64,000 bases of DNA from Bacillota bacterium (GTDB lineage Bacteria > Bacillota > UBA4882 > UBA8346), in contig JAFABB010000003.1 of the NCBI GenBank assembly GCA_023426245.1, forward strand, positions 124,001 through 188,000, in the 5' to 3' direction. Position numbers and translations under genes: made by a program. A model generated the notes under the pieces. It was not told where the DNA came from. It did no database searches and worked only from the letters and a program-made list of their open reading frames with translations. Each line of letters begins with the position of its first letter. Position 1 is the first letter of the stretch. This document shows, in pieces, positions 52,970 to 62,106 of this stretch.

Positions 52970-53194
52970 ATGAATCCTCACTTTGATAAACATTTTCTAA
53001 TTTGAGTATATTGGATGTTTATAAAATAGAGGTTATCTTTTGATTAAGATCTGGAGCGGTGGTTGTCGCACAATGGGGAATTTGTCGGGGCAGATTGGCT
53101 GGATTTATTTATTTTCATTGGGTCGTAATCGATATATCGTAAAATGATTTGTACGATATTCACCAGATATAATCTCTGAGACGGATTTCGGTGA

Positions 53195-53467
53195 TTAAGA
53201 AAAAAGTCCCCCTGATGCGCTTTCTTCTTTTTCCCCTTTTTGATTCAAGGCGTCACAAATCCGCTGGCTAATTTCAATTTGAATTTGTTGAGCCTCAAGT
53301 ATAGCTTGTAATCGCTGATCCAAATTGGTTTCAATTCGGAGGACAGCCGTTTCGATATTATCAATTCTTTGGAAGAGCTGGTTCGTTGTTTGACGAATTT
53401 CGCTACTCTCCTGTTTCAAACCTTCCAATATTTCCAATAAAAGCTCTTGAAACCTCTCGTTTTCCAT
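53195..53467 (-). CDS. Small coiled-coil protein, unknown function
   Basis: A 90-residue soluble protein. ATG 53467 is chosen; the first ATG (53473) sits directly on GAGGA. The chain is almost all alpha-helical with heptads (LLLEILEGLKQESSEIRQ, LFQRIDNIETAVLRIETN), ending in a Gly/Ser tail. It could oligomerise. No family recognised. It sits downstream of deoD on the same strand, with a terminator-like hairpin between them. Confidence 0.55.
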   Translation of the reverse strand: MENERFQELLLEILEGLKQESSEIRQTTNQLFQRIDNIETAVLRIETNLDQRLQAILEAQQIQIEISQRICDALNQKGEKEESASGGLFS

Positions 53468-53504
53468 TGCCATTCCTCACTTTCTATTTTTTTGTTTCGA
53501 TTTA

Positions 53505-53550
53505 AAAGAGCCTTTAGGAGCAGGAACTATCTTCCCTAAAAGCTCTTATG
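53505..53550 (-). terminator. Terminator after deoD
   Basis: AAAAGAGCCTTTAGG and CCTAAAAGCTCTT pair across a 13-base loop with one mismatch. On the minus strand a short T-run (CTCTTTTAAAT) follows. It lies about 65 bases beyond the deoD stop. Confidence 0.65.
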
Positions 53551-53615
53551 TGTAAAACAACCGTTTAAGATGTTCCTTGGAAGAAAATTGTTGCACAATG
53601 AATTTGACGATATGG

Positions 53616-54323
53616 TTAGGCCAGTTCCAAAGCTATTTCCATCATCTGAGTAAAGGAAGTCTGCCTTTCCTCAGGGGTAGTGGCCTCATGGGTCACTAAA
53701 GAATCGGATACCGTTAGAATGCATAAGGCATTAACTCCGGCATAGGCAGCATTCATATACAAGGCGGCGGCCTCCATTTCAATAGCGAGTACGCCCATCT
53801 TAGCCCACTTTTTCCAGGAATCCGGATCGGCATCATAGAAAGTGTCGGAGGAAAGAATATTACCTACTTGAATCGGAATATTTTTTTGGGCGGCGATTTC
53901 GACAGTTTTTCTTATTAACTCCCAGGAAGCGGTCGGTGCATAAGTACCGGGTAATTGATATTGGGAACCATAATTGGAATTGGTGGAGGCTGATAAGCCG
54001 ACCACAATATCCCTGAGATGGACTTCGGGGCGTAATGAACCACAGGAGCCAATCCGGATCAAGTTTTTAACATCATAAAAATGAATGAGTTCATAGGAAT
54101 AAATGCCGATGGACGGCATCCCCATTCCCGTTCCCATTACCGATATTTTTCTACCGTGATAGGTCCCGGTGAAACCGGACATATTACGAACACCATTGAA
54201 TTGCACAGGGTTTTCCAAATAGTTTTCAGCAATAAACTTGGCCCGTAAGGGATCTCCGGGAAGCAAAACCGTACTAGCGATGGTTCCCAGGTTGCCAACT
54301 TCAATATGAGGGGTCGGAATCAT
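53616..54323 (-). CDS. deoD: Purine nucleoside phosphorylase, DeoD type
   Basis: Cleaves purine (deoxy)nucleosides with phosphate to base and pentose-1-phosphate, feeding DeoB. 235 residues, the normal length of hexameric DeoD enzymes; ATG 54323 has GGAGTG upstream. Motifs: LLPGDPLRAKFIAEN near 20-34, MGMPSIGIYSYELI near 64-78 and RIGSCGS near 87-93 for phosphate, IEMEAAALY near 179-187 for ribose, SDSLVTHE near 203 with the purine-contacting Asp. It is about 24 kb from the nucleoside block, so purine and pyrimidine nucleoside use seem regulated apart. Confidence 0.95.
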   Translation of the reverse strand: MIPTPHIEVGNLGTIASTVLLPGDPLRAKFIAENYLENPVQFNGVRNMSGFTGTYHGRKISVMGTGMGMPSIGIYSYELIHFYDVKNLIRIGSCGSLRPEVHLRDIVVGLSASTNSNYGSQYQLPGTYAPTASWELIRKTVEIAAQKNIPIQVGNILSSDTFYDADPDSWKKWAKMGVLAIEMEAAALYMNAAYAGVNALCILTVSDSLVTHEATTPEERQTSFTQMMEIALELA

Positions 54324-54501
54324 GGTATCACTCCAATTTATTGGTATCAGAACTAACATTCTACGAAACGTTTCCAATATCCTGCCTGGGATATCATACC
54401 TGTACCTGTTATTCATTTCGCATACCCAATGTTACCGGCCTAATATTAATCAACCATCGCTTTCCTGAGGGATATATTATTATAAAAAATATTTCGCGGA
54501 A

Positions 54502-55584
54502 ATGGGGTTTTACCAAATGAGAAATCCTGAAGATGTAGAATATTTAGTTACATCCGAGCTTTTGGATTATTCGGCTCTAAATCAAGACAAAACTTTAAAT
54601 TTACTGAGAAAATATCAATTTGGATTATGCCTTTGCGTGCATGAAGAGCAATTAAACAATCAGCTGCATCTCATTTGCAGGGCATGCCAAAATTCCGGAA
54701 TTCCACTTATTCTTTGGCCATTGTTATCGGAAAGCAAAGGCCTTTATCTCAATAAATATTCAGTGAAGGCATATAATCAATATTTGGATAAATTGTTTCA
54801 GTGGTTAGATGAACATAAACACATTATTTACGGGCTATTGGTTGATTGTGAGCCCGATTATGAGGCGCCGAAACCGGAGTCCTTTTCACCGGTCCTCGCT
54901 AATATCTGGGATAATTTGCGGGACTTGGATGAGACGGCTTTTAACGCTGCGATCCAAGAATTCAGGCAAATCATCAAAAAGATCAAATCCCATGACTGTA
55001 AGGCTATTGGGGCGGCTATGCCTTTTGTATGCAATGACGTTTTAGAAAAAAGCCAGGCTTGGCAAGATTATTGGGGCGGCCCGGTAGTCGGCCTCGACTG
55101 GGATATGATCGTATTTATGCTGTTTGGAAGCTGGTTTGTACAAATGGGTATGGATTGGCCTACGGCTCATTATCTAATTTATGATTACACGAAAGCTATC
55201 AAAAAGATATGGCAGGGTAAAGCCGTGGTAGCTTTAGGAGTAACCGCTCCCGGAACTGGGGCTGAAAGCGCAATATACCGCACGCCGGAAGAGTTGGCCA
55301 CTGCGGTTTCGGTGGTAAAAGCCGCCACAATGAAGAGAATTGGCATTTATGATCTCAAAGGCATTATCGAGTCGAAAGATCCGGAATCTTGGTTTCGGCA
55401 GATCAAGAATGCTCCTCCCCTAAAACCGGAAACCCTTTCCTTGCATAAGGGGCGTAAAATTCAATATTGGAAAATTGGATTGTATAAATGTTTTGTCAAA
55501 ATAGTCGGCGATATTCTGGAACAAATAAGGTCTTCCAAAACTTTGATTCGGCAGTTTTTCCGGAAATTGAAAAATTGTTATTGA
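54502..55584 (+). CDS. Conserved-looking hypothetical protein, possible TIM-barrel
   Basis: A 360-residue soluble protein. The start is uncertain: ATG 54502 has only GCGGA, ATG 54517 has GGGG nine bases upstream. Alternating hydrophobic strand and helix segments (FGLCLCVH, IPLILWPLL, IIYGLLVDCEPDYEAP, AIGAAMPFV, VVALGVTAPGTG, RIGIYDLKGII) suggest a TIM-barrel with acidic residues at strand ends, possibly glycosidase-like. A basic C-terminal segment (last 50 residues) is appended. Not recognised. No operon partner is evident. Confidence 0.6.
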   Translation: MGFYQMRNPEDVEYLVTSELLDYSALNQDKTLNLLRKYQFGLCLCVHEEQLNNQLHLICRACQNSGIPLILWPLLSESKGLYLNKYSVKAYNQYLDKLFQWLDEHKHIIYGLLVDCEPDYEAPKPESFSPVLANIWDNLRDLDETAFNAAIQEFRQIIKKIKSHDCKAIGAAMPFVCNDVLEKSQAWQDYWGGPVVGLDWDMIVFMLFGSWFVQMGMDWPTAHYLIYDYTKAIKKIWQGKAVVALGVTAPGTGAESAIYRTPEELATAVSVVKAATMKRIGIYDLKGIIESKDPESWFRQIKNAPPLKPETLSLHKGRKIQYWKIGLYKCFVKIVGDILEQIRSSKTLIRQFFRKLKNCY

Positions 55585-55644
55585 CGCCATTAATTTCCAT
55601 ATGGTACTATACCAAAAGATGTAAGTTTTATGGAGGTGCATATC

Positions 55645-55755
55645 ATGACCGGTTCTTTATTGCAACAAGCGGATGGGAAACTTGACCATCTTCAAAGGAA
55701 GGTTTATCGCTTTTCTAATGACCGGTCTTTTTTGGTGTCGGTGGCGCTCGTGTAG
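55645..55755 (+). CDS. Candidate 36-residue peptide gene with strong RBS
   Basis: ATG 55645 is six bases after GGAGGTG. The peptide runs MTGSLLQQADGKLDHLQRKV and then a more hydrophobic end (SFLVSVALV). It is followed by its own terminator at 55801-55828. No homology recognised. It could be a small regulatory peptide or a leader, and the transcript might act as RNA. The remaining 55585-55898 is otherwise empty. Confidence 0.45.
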   Translation: MTGSLLQQADGKLDHLQRKVYRFSNDRSFLVSVALV

Positions 55756-55800
55756 CGCGTATTCACATATCTCCAATCGAAGACGGGAATTCAGGATATG

Positions 55801-55832
55801 GAAACCTTCCAAGTGTAGCGGAAGGTTTTTTA
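55801..55832 (+). terminator. Terminator after the 36-residue ORF
   Basis: AAACCTTCC and GGAAGGTTT pair as a nine-base stem with a nine-base loop, followed by TTTATTTTA. Confidence 0.8.
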
Positions 55833-55898
55833 TTTTACTATCTTTGCAGATAAAAAGCCTGTTCAATCATGAATAATAAAAAAAGGATGTTTTAGATT

Positions 55899-57149
55899 AT
55901 GTTTATTCAATACCATCAGGAGAAACAAAAAATACCGATTAAGGTGTGGCTTAGAAAGCAAGAAGAATTGGAGGCGGAGTGTCAGAGACAGGCCGTAAAC
56001 TTAGCGAATCTACCCTTTGCATTTGGGCATATCGCTTTAATGCCGGATACCCACGCCGGATATGGAATGCCTATTGGCGGCGTTTTAGCGACGGAAAATG
56101 TGATCGTCCCCAATGCTGTTGGCGTTGACATTGGTTGCGGTATGGGGTTCATTCATACCAACATTCCCGTGAGCCTATTGCGAAATGTGAATACTCCCAA
56201 CGGTAAATTGGTGCGGCAAATTATCGGCGCGATTATGCGCGAGGTCCCAACTGGTTTTGCCCATCATAAACAACCCCAGGAATGCGCAGCTCTCGATCGC
56301 TTTGAACCGGAATCCTTCGGACTCCCTTTCCCTCAAGAGTTATTGGGAGAGATTGATGAAGGATATTATCAAGTAGGTACTTTGGGTGGAGGGAACCATT
56401 TTATCGAGTTGCAAGAGGATGAAGAAGGGCGTTTGGCGTTGATGTTGCATTCTGGTTCCCGGAACTTCGGTTATAAGATTTGCAACTATTATAATCAACT
56501 TGCCAAATCATTGAACCGGGAATGGCGGAGTAGAGGAATGGAAGTGTCGCCTGAGTGGGATTTGGCGTATTTGCCTCTGGATACGGATGAAGGGAAAGCC
56601 TACAGTGTTTGGATGAATTTGGCTCTGGAGTTTGCCAATGAGAACCGGCAGTTGATGATGGAACGGATCAAAAATATTGTTTTTAATTGTGTCAAGAAAT
56701 ATGTCGGCTTTAGTGGAATCGAAATCACTATGGAAGTCAACGCCCATCATAATTATGCCACCCCCGAAGAACATTTTGGCAAACAGGTTTGGGTGCACCG
56801 TAAAGGGGCGATTCGGGCTGAAGCGGGAGAACTGGGAATCATACCGGGAGCCATGGGCTCCAATAGTTATATTGTTGAAGGGCTTGGGAATCCGGATAGC
56901 TTTTGTTCTTCTTCCCACGGGGCCGGTAGGAAAATGGGCCGTAAAGAAGCGGAAAGAAAATTTCGTTATCAGGATGTCTTACAAGATTTGGATAAGATGA
57001 ACATTACTTTAGGGACTCCGAGAAAAAACAAAATTAGCGATGAATGCCGCTGGGCTTATAAAGATATTGAGCGGGTTATTGGGGACGAAAGGGATTTGGT
57101 GAGGCCCATTATGCGATTAAAGACAGTGGCGGTGGTGAAGGGGAGTTAA
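55899..57149 (+). CDS. rtcB: RNA-splicing ligase RtcB
   Basis: Joins 3'-phosphate (or cyclic phosphate) and 5'-OH RNA ends using GTP and Mn. 416 residues, close to E. coli RtcB. Metal and catalytic motifs are present: MPDTHAGYGMPIGGV near 48-62, GVDIGCGM with Cys near 73-80, GGGNHFIE near 163-170, LHSGSRNFG near 184-192, and SSHGAGRKM near 341 whose His is the guanylylated residue in the family. No archease or RtcA gene is adjacent. A likely role is RNA repair or tRNA healing. Confidence 0.94.
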   Translation: MFIQYHQEKQKIPIKVWLRKQEELEAECQRQAVNLANLPFAFGHIALMPDTHAGYGMPIGGVLATENVIVPNAVGVDIGCGMGFIHTNIPVSLLRNVNTPNGKLVRQIIGAIMREVPTGFAHHKQPQECAALDRFEPESFGLPFPQELLGEIDEGYYQVGTLGGGNHFIELQEDEEGRLALMLHSGSRNFGYKICNYYNQLAKSLNREWRSRGMEVSPEWDLAYLPLDTDEGKAYSVWMNLALEFANENRQLMMERIKNIVFNCVKKYVGFSGIEITMEVNAHHNYATPEEHFGKQVWVHRKGAIRAEAGELGIIPGAMGSNSYIVEGLGNPDSFCSSSHGAGRKMGRKEAERKFRYQDVLQDLDKMNITLGTPRKNKISDECRWAYKDIERVIGDERDLVRPIMRLKTVAVVKGS

Positions 57150-57321
57150 TTTAGGATTTTAGAAAAAAATTGTGTTGGGTTGGGAGGCTATCGATCATCT
57201 CATTGGTGTTAAAGCACCAGATGCCAATCAATACGTAAGGCATTAATATACATTTGGCGGCAATATGGTTTACATCTTGTTAATTTGACATAAAATATCA
57301 TTTAGTTATATTATAATAACA

Positions 57322-57356
57322 AATATATTGACAAAACCAATATATTTTTGTAATTA
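57322..57356 (+). promoter_or_regulatory. Promoter with overlapping dyad for the 236-residue membrane protein
   Basis: TTGACA (57328-57333) and TAATTA (57351-57356) are 17 bases apart. The -35 element is inside an inverted repeat AATATATTG...CAATATATT (57322-57346). A repressor site is plausible. Confidence 0.45.
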
Positions 57357-57403
57357 AAAGAAGGAAAATTTAGGGATTTATAAGTCAAAAGGAGATTTTA
57401 CTT

Positions 57404-58114
57404 ATGTTCAAAGGAATTCAAGCTTTCAATGGGAAAGGGTCAATTCAAGCGGGTAGTGAAGGAAAAATAGCTTTACTGCAAACTCAGAGCGTTCTTCAAA
57501 AAGGACTAAGGTTTTTTTTAATTGTTTGTCTTGTAAGTCTTTATCCATTGTACAGGATTCTTCCAATTTGGGTGGCTTGGGAAAATAATATTTTGGAAAA
57601 TGCTCAAGCAATAGTACTTTTTGGAGGATTTTTAATATCCTTGTATTTTGCTTATTTGGCTGCCCGCAGTAAGCGGAACAAATTCTGGTTGGCAGTGAGT
57701 CCTTTTTGGTTTATTTTATGGGGAAGAGAGATTAATTGGGGTCGGGTTTTTTTGAAACCGATTGGTATGGAAAAAATCCATGGGCCAAAGTTTCCTCCGT
57801 TACACTCCTTATGGTATGGGCCAATAGTGAAGCCGTTACTTGTCTTTTGTATATTATTAGGTTTTTATTTGCTTTTTAAATATCATGGCTATCACTTGCT
57901 TCGTCAATTATTTCATCAAAAAGGCTTTCCTATTTTTGAACTTACCATAGCTGTCTTGGTCATAGTGCTATCGCCTTTGGCAGAACATAATTATTCCCAT
58001 TTATTCGGGATGCGTAACGAGTTAATGGAGGAGATATTAGAACTCATTTCCTATATAGGGTTATTTATTTCACAACTGGATATTTTTTTTCAGACTCAGC
58101 AAGAAAATGTTTGA
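57404..58114 (+). CDS. Integral membrane protein of unknown function
   Basis: A 236-residue protein with AAAAGGAG upstream. About six TM helices. The segment LWGREINWGRVFL near residues 104-116 is striking and could be a functional loop; LAEHNYSHLFGMRNELMEE near 190 is another polar block between helices. No family recognised. It is probably the only gene of its transcription unit, with a regulated-looking promoter. Confidence 0.65.
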   Translation: MFKGIQAFNGKGSIQAGSEGKIALLQTQSVLQKGLRFFLIVCLVSLYPLYRILPIWVAWENNILENAQAIVLFGGFLISLYFAYLAARSKRNKFWLAVSPFWFILWGREINWGRVFLKPIGMEKIHGPKFPPLHSLWYGPIVKPLLVFCILLGFYLLFKYHGYHLLRQLFHQKGFPIFELTIAVLVIVLSPLAEHNYSHLFGMRNELMEEILELISYIGLFISQLDIFFQTQQENV

Positions 58115-58189
58115 ATCAAGTTATCGACCAGGCTCACTTGGGCCTGAAACTTTTTTTGAATTCTAAAGGGTATACAAATTTAACATCTT

Positions 58190-58480
58190 GTGAGAAAATT
58201 ATTTTTCTCAAAGGATTAATTTTTCTGCCCCCGGAAAAAATTATTTTTGGAGTAGGGGAAATTTTTTTTACGACGAAAAAATTTTTTATGGTCGGCTCGA
58301 TCGATCCGTGGCGGAAAAAATTATTCCTATGGTCGATTGACCGATCCAATGACAAAGTAAATTATTTTTGCGACCGGATTAATTTGTTGGACGGGAGAAA
58401 GAATTATTTTCGTTCATAAAAAAATATTTTTGGTAAGAAAAAAATATTTTGGGAGAAAACAATTTTTATCTACCAGGGAG
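58190..58480. repeat. 21-bp-periodic A/T-tract array (array 2)
   Basis: About fourteen degenerate units spaced near 21 bases, each with an AAAATTATTTTT-like tract (for example GAAAAAATTATTTTTGGAGT). The plus frame from 58111 would encode rough heptads such as EKIIFGV and KLFLWSI, as in array 1, but it overlaps the preceding gene and lacks an RBS, so I do not call a protein. Phased A/T tracts every two helical turns should bend DNA. The remaining 58481-58676 holds no gene. Confidence 0.65.
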
Positions 58481-58676
58481 AAATAAAACATGACTCATCC
58501 CGGTCCATGTTTATTCTTTGATATCCCTCAAACCCCTCTTGCCCCTCGTAATTCAAAATACTAGCTGGATTCTTAAACCTGTGAAAGGATTTGGTGAAAA
58601 CTTCATCGAGTTCCAGAGCTTTTGGTTATTTTAGGAGGGGATGCAAAAAAAATAGAGGAAATGGCGATTTTAGAGT

Positions 58677-59870
58677 CTAGAGGTTTTTATCTATTATGGA
58701 CTTTTCCCAGCCGCCGATTTGTTTTTGAATGCCCAAAGTCATCAGCAAACATATCAACCCGAAGGTGATAAAAATCAAATTGAGTCCGAGATAGGTGCCG
58801 ATGATTCCCGATATAAGCGGGGCGCTGAATAAGCCGAGGGTCCGGGCCGTTTGCTGCATGGCGTAGGCTCGTCCGCGAAAGTCGGAATCGACTTTGGTGG
58901 CAATCAAGGCGGCCGAGGAAGGCGAAATGGCTGCCATAAAGGTTCCAAAGATAAAATAAAGCCCGGCAAAAAGCCATAATTGATTGGCAAAACCTAATAA
59001 AACACAAATGACCCCGATCCCGAATAATCCTATTAAAATCGTACGGATATAAGAAATCTTTTCGGCAATGCGGCTCCAGATATAGGCGGTCAGAAAGAGC
59101 GCCAAACCGGGAAGGGAATAAGTAAAGCCGCTGATTATTTTGGAAGTATCGGGCGCGATTTGGTGGATATATAAGGCTAAAATAGGTATTAAGGCCGACA
59201 TTACCAGCGCGTTTAAAAATTCCACACTCATGACGGTCACCATCACCGGCATTTTAAAAACCTGTTGACAATCCTGCCATATGGAAGTCTTGACGACGAT
59301 TTGCGGTTTTTCTCTCTCTTCTACCCCGAATGCGACCATCAAAAAAGCTAACAATACGAGTGCGCCGGAGAGTAACATGGATCCCCGGTAGCCGATCAAA
59401 GAGGCTAAAAGCCCTCCTAGGGCAGGCCCCAAAATGGTTCCGGCGGACTGAAGGGTATAGGCAACGGAGACATATCTGCCGGATTCCGCTTTGGGAGTGT
59501 TTGTAGCAATTAAGGCGATAGAACCCGGGATGAATCCGGTCAGGACACCATTCATGAGCCGTAAAAAAAGTAATTGGCTATAATTTTGACAAAAGCTCAT
59601 TCCGATATAAACCAGACTTAGGCAAAGTCCGGCCCGCATAACCATAGGTTTTCGTCCGTATTTGTCGGCCATTTTACCCCAAACCGGCCCCATAATGGAA
59701 GAACCGGAAAATTGCAAAGTAAAAAGAAGGCCGGACCAAAAGGGTAAATCCTGGGTAATTCCCAATTCTTTTAAGAATAATGGCAGAAAGGGGGCAATTT
59801 GTTCCCAGCTGAATGCGGCGAGAAAAATGGTAAACGATAATATGATTAAATTACGGCGATAGTAATTCAT
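58677..59870 (-). CDS. MFS transporter (drug/metabolite efflux type)
   Basis: A 397-residue protein with twelve predicted TM helices, and ACAGGAA before the ATG. The loop 2-3 motif GKMADKYGRKPMVMRAG near 65-81 and the motif C-like GPALGGLLASLIGYRG near 147-162 fit proton-driven DHA1 exporters of the TetA/MdtG kind. The substrate cannot be inferred. It is isolated: 59871-60279 upstream has no gene that I can support. Confidence 0.88.
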   Translation of the reverse strand: MNYYRRNLIILSFTIFLAAFSWEQIAPFLPLFLKELGITQDLPFWSGLLFTLQFSGSSIMGPVWGKMADKYGRKPMVMRAGLCLSLVYIGMSFCQNYSQLLFLRLMNGVLTGFIPGSIALIATNTPKAESGRYVSVAYTLQSAGTILGPALGGLLASLIGYRGSMLLSGALVLLAFLMVAFGVEEREKPQIVVKTSIWQDCQQVFKMPVMVTVMSVEFLNALVMSALIPILALYIHQIAPDTSKIISGFTYSLPGLALFLTAYIWSRIAEKISYIRTILIGLFGIGVICVLLGFANQLWLFAGLYFIFGTFMAAISPSSAALIATKVDSDFRGRAYAMQQTARTLGLFSAPLISGIIGTYLGLNLIFITFGLICLLMTLGIQKQIGGWEKSIIDKNL

Positions 59871-60279
59871 GAAAATTCCTGTTAAGCTCTAGAAATAAAA
59901 TATTTTTTATTATAATTGGCTTTTTTCATATAAAATCCTTTTCAATGTAAAATTAAAATTAAGAGAAGAAGTACCAAACTGAATAGGGACAGTAACTTAT
60001 TAGTTGTAAGATTTTTAGCAAAGGAATCTGCTTTATCCCTTTTTTCGGCAACTGTTAATTGAAACGTAAAAAGATTAACGGTAAGAGTTATGAAATGAAA
60101 TAAATATACACAAAAGTTACTAGATTGTTATAATAAAATGAGTAAGAAATTATTGAACTTTCGGTGCAATTTCACGGGGCATAGAATTTCGGACCAATTT
60201 GGTTTTCTGCATTCAGTAAGGTTCGGTGTGATATCTTTTTTAAGGAATTATTTATATATTTAGCCAAAGTGGTGGTAAT

Positions 60280-62106
60280 TTGTTTCAATATTCCAGTATT
60301 CGTAACCGATTAATCTGCTTTTTTTTAATTATTATCATGATCCCTTCCGTCCTGATTACTACGGTGATGTATATCCGTTCTACCAGGATTTTGGAGGAGA
60401 AAAAAGGAGATTCCATTGTTAACGGTCTTGAACAGACCAGCCGAGTTATGGATACCATTTTGACGGATGCCGAGTATCAGTTGATTTTTTTAACGATTAA
60501 TCCCGAAAACCTTTCCAAGCTTGCCCGGATCACCCGGCGGGCCCATTATTCCGATGATCCCTTAATCGGTGAGATCTGGACCCGGATACATGATTACTGT
60601 TTATCGAACCGCAACATATTAGCTATGTATATTTACCTTTATAAGCCTCAAGTCATTCTCACTTCGTTCGAAAACCGCAAAGTCATCGAAGTCAATAACC
60701 CCGGACATTATTTTTGGCTTAATATTCCGATTAACCCCAATACCAATAGTTCAGGGTGGTGGTTTCACTATGCCATGCCGGAAAGCATTACAGAATCTGG
60801 TCTAGGTGCTTTTTTCCTCAAGAAGAAAATCCAGAGCGTTTTTACAGAGCGGCCCGTCGGAGAAGCCTGTATTGCAGTTGAAGAATATTACATACGGTAT
60901 AAACTTTTAGATAGCATTCGTGAAGGGAAGAAAGGATCCGTCTTGTTGCTGGATGCCAAAGGCCGAGTTCTTTCCGCAGCCAGTGATCAGAGAATCGTCA
61001 ATCAAAATATGGCAAGTCTTCCCTATATTCGGTTCATTCTTAATAAGCAGAAGGGTTCCTTCATAAGCAGGGTTAACGGAATAAAAATGTTGATAGGATT
61101 CACTACTTCCGTTTATACAGGGTGGAAGTATGTCTCGATGATGCCCATCCGGGAAGTGACTTTAAATACGGTTGAAATAAGAAATTTAGCCTTATGGGTC
61201 AACCTGCTCGCCGTTAGTTTAGCAATTATACTGGCCTGGGGCTTTTCTCAAAGCATTTACCGTCCGATCCGGGTTTTGAAAGATTCCATGAAATCAGCAG
61301 AGTCGGGTGATTTCAATGTCCAAATCAGCGGAAATCGCAAAGATGAATTTGGGATGCTCAACCGGGGTTTCAACCGGATGATCAAGCAAATCCAACGGTT
61401 AATCATAGAACTGTATCATGAGAAGTTATTAAAAAAGGAGGCCGAATTAAAGAATCTTCAAGCCCAGATGAACCCGCATTTCCTTTATAATACACTGGAC
61501 TCGATTCATTGGTTAGCCAGACTGAACAAGCTGGAAGAAGTCAGTCAGTTGACCTTTGCCTTGTCTAACTTTTATAAGCTAAGTTTAGGGGGAGGCCGGG
61601 AAACGATTACAGTACAAGAGACATTGACGCTGATTGAAGAATATTTAAAAATTCAAAAGGTACGGTATGGTGATAAGATTCTGATTCAGGAAAAGGTTGA
61701 CGAAACACTATTGCAATACCAGGTATTACCATTAATTATCCAACCGTTGGTGGAAAATGCCATTGGTCATGGGATCGAGGAAAAGAAAGGCCCTGGAGAA
61801 ATCAAGGTAAAGGTAAGTCCCTGGAATCAGGGAATGGTTTTTATCATTGCCGATAACGGCCGGGGAATTGAGCCCCCAAAAATGCAGCAGATTCGAGATA
61901 GCTTAGCGGCAGGGACGATAGAAAACGGCGATAATTTTGCCTTGGTAAATATTCACCAGCGAATTCAATTGTATTACGGGAAGCAATATGGCCTGGAAAT
62001 TCAGAGCGAAGTTGACCAAGGTACGACTGTTACTGTGTATTTGCCGTGCTGGATCAAGTCAAAACGGGAGGAAGCTAAAGTCGATGTACAAATTATTGAT
62101 AGCTGA
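60280..62106 (+). CDS. Sensor histidine kinase, YesM type (second system)
   Basis: A 608-residue kinase; TTG 60280 is preceded by GTGGTGG and gives a normal N-terminus. TM helix about 12-32, extracytoplasmic sensor to about 300, TM helix about 305-327, HAMP, then the kinase core. The His site is QAQMNPHFLYNTLDSIHWL (His400); N-box LVENAIGHGIEE near 492; DNGRGIEPPK near 526 and ALVNIHQRI near 553. The response regulator gene overlaps its end by 23 bases, and a sugar-binding protein gene follows, so it probably controls sugar uptake. Confidence 0.92.
   Translation: MFQYSSIRNRLICFFLIIIMIPSVLITTVMYIRSTRILEEKKGDSIVNGLEQTSRVMDTILTDAEYQLIFLTINPENLSKLARITRRAHYSDDPLIGEIWTRIHDYCLSNRNILAMYIYLYKPQVILTSFENRKVIEVNNPGHYFWLNIPINPNTNSSGWWFHYAMPESITESGLGAFFLKKKIQSVFTERPVGEACIAVEEYYIRYKLLDSIREGKKGSVLLLDAKGRVLSAASDQRIVNQNMASLPYIRFILNKQKGSFISRVNGIKMLIGFTTSVYTGWKYVSMMPIREVTLNTVEIRNLALWVNLLAVSLAIILAWGFSQSIYRPIRVLKDSMKSAESGDFNVQISGNRKDEFGMLNRGFNRMIKQIQRLIIELYHEKLLKKEAELKNLQAQMNPHFLYNTLDSIHWLARLNKLEEVSQLTFALSNFYKLSLGGGRETITVQETLTLIEEYLKIQKVRYGDKILIQEKVDETLLQYQVLPLIIQPLVENAIGHGIEEKKGPGEIKVKVSPWNQGMVFIIADNGRGIEPPKMQQIRDSLAAGTIENGDNFALVNIHQRIQLYYGKQYGLEIQSEVDQGTTVTVYLPCWIKSKREEAKVDVQIIDS

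Noticed and set aside
58111..58419. 102-residue ORF with heptad-like repeats
   Set aside because: It overlaps the end of the upstream gene, has no RBS and consists of the A/T-tract array.
60000..60279. Promoter for the second kinase (TATAAT near 60129)
   Set aside because: No acceptable -35 hexamer at 16-18 bases, so not listed as a feature.
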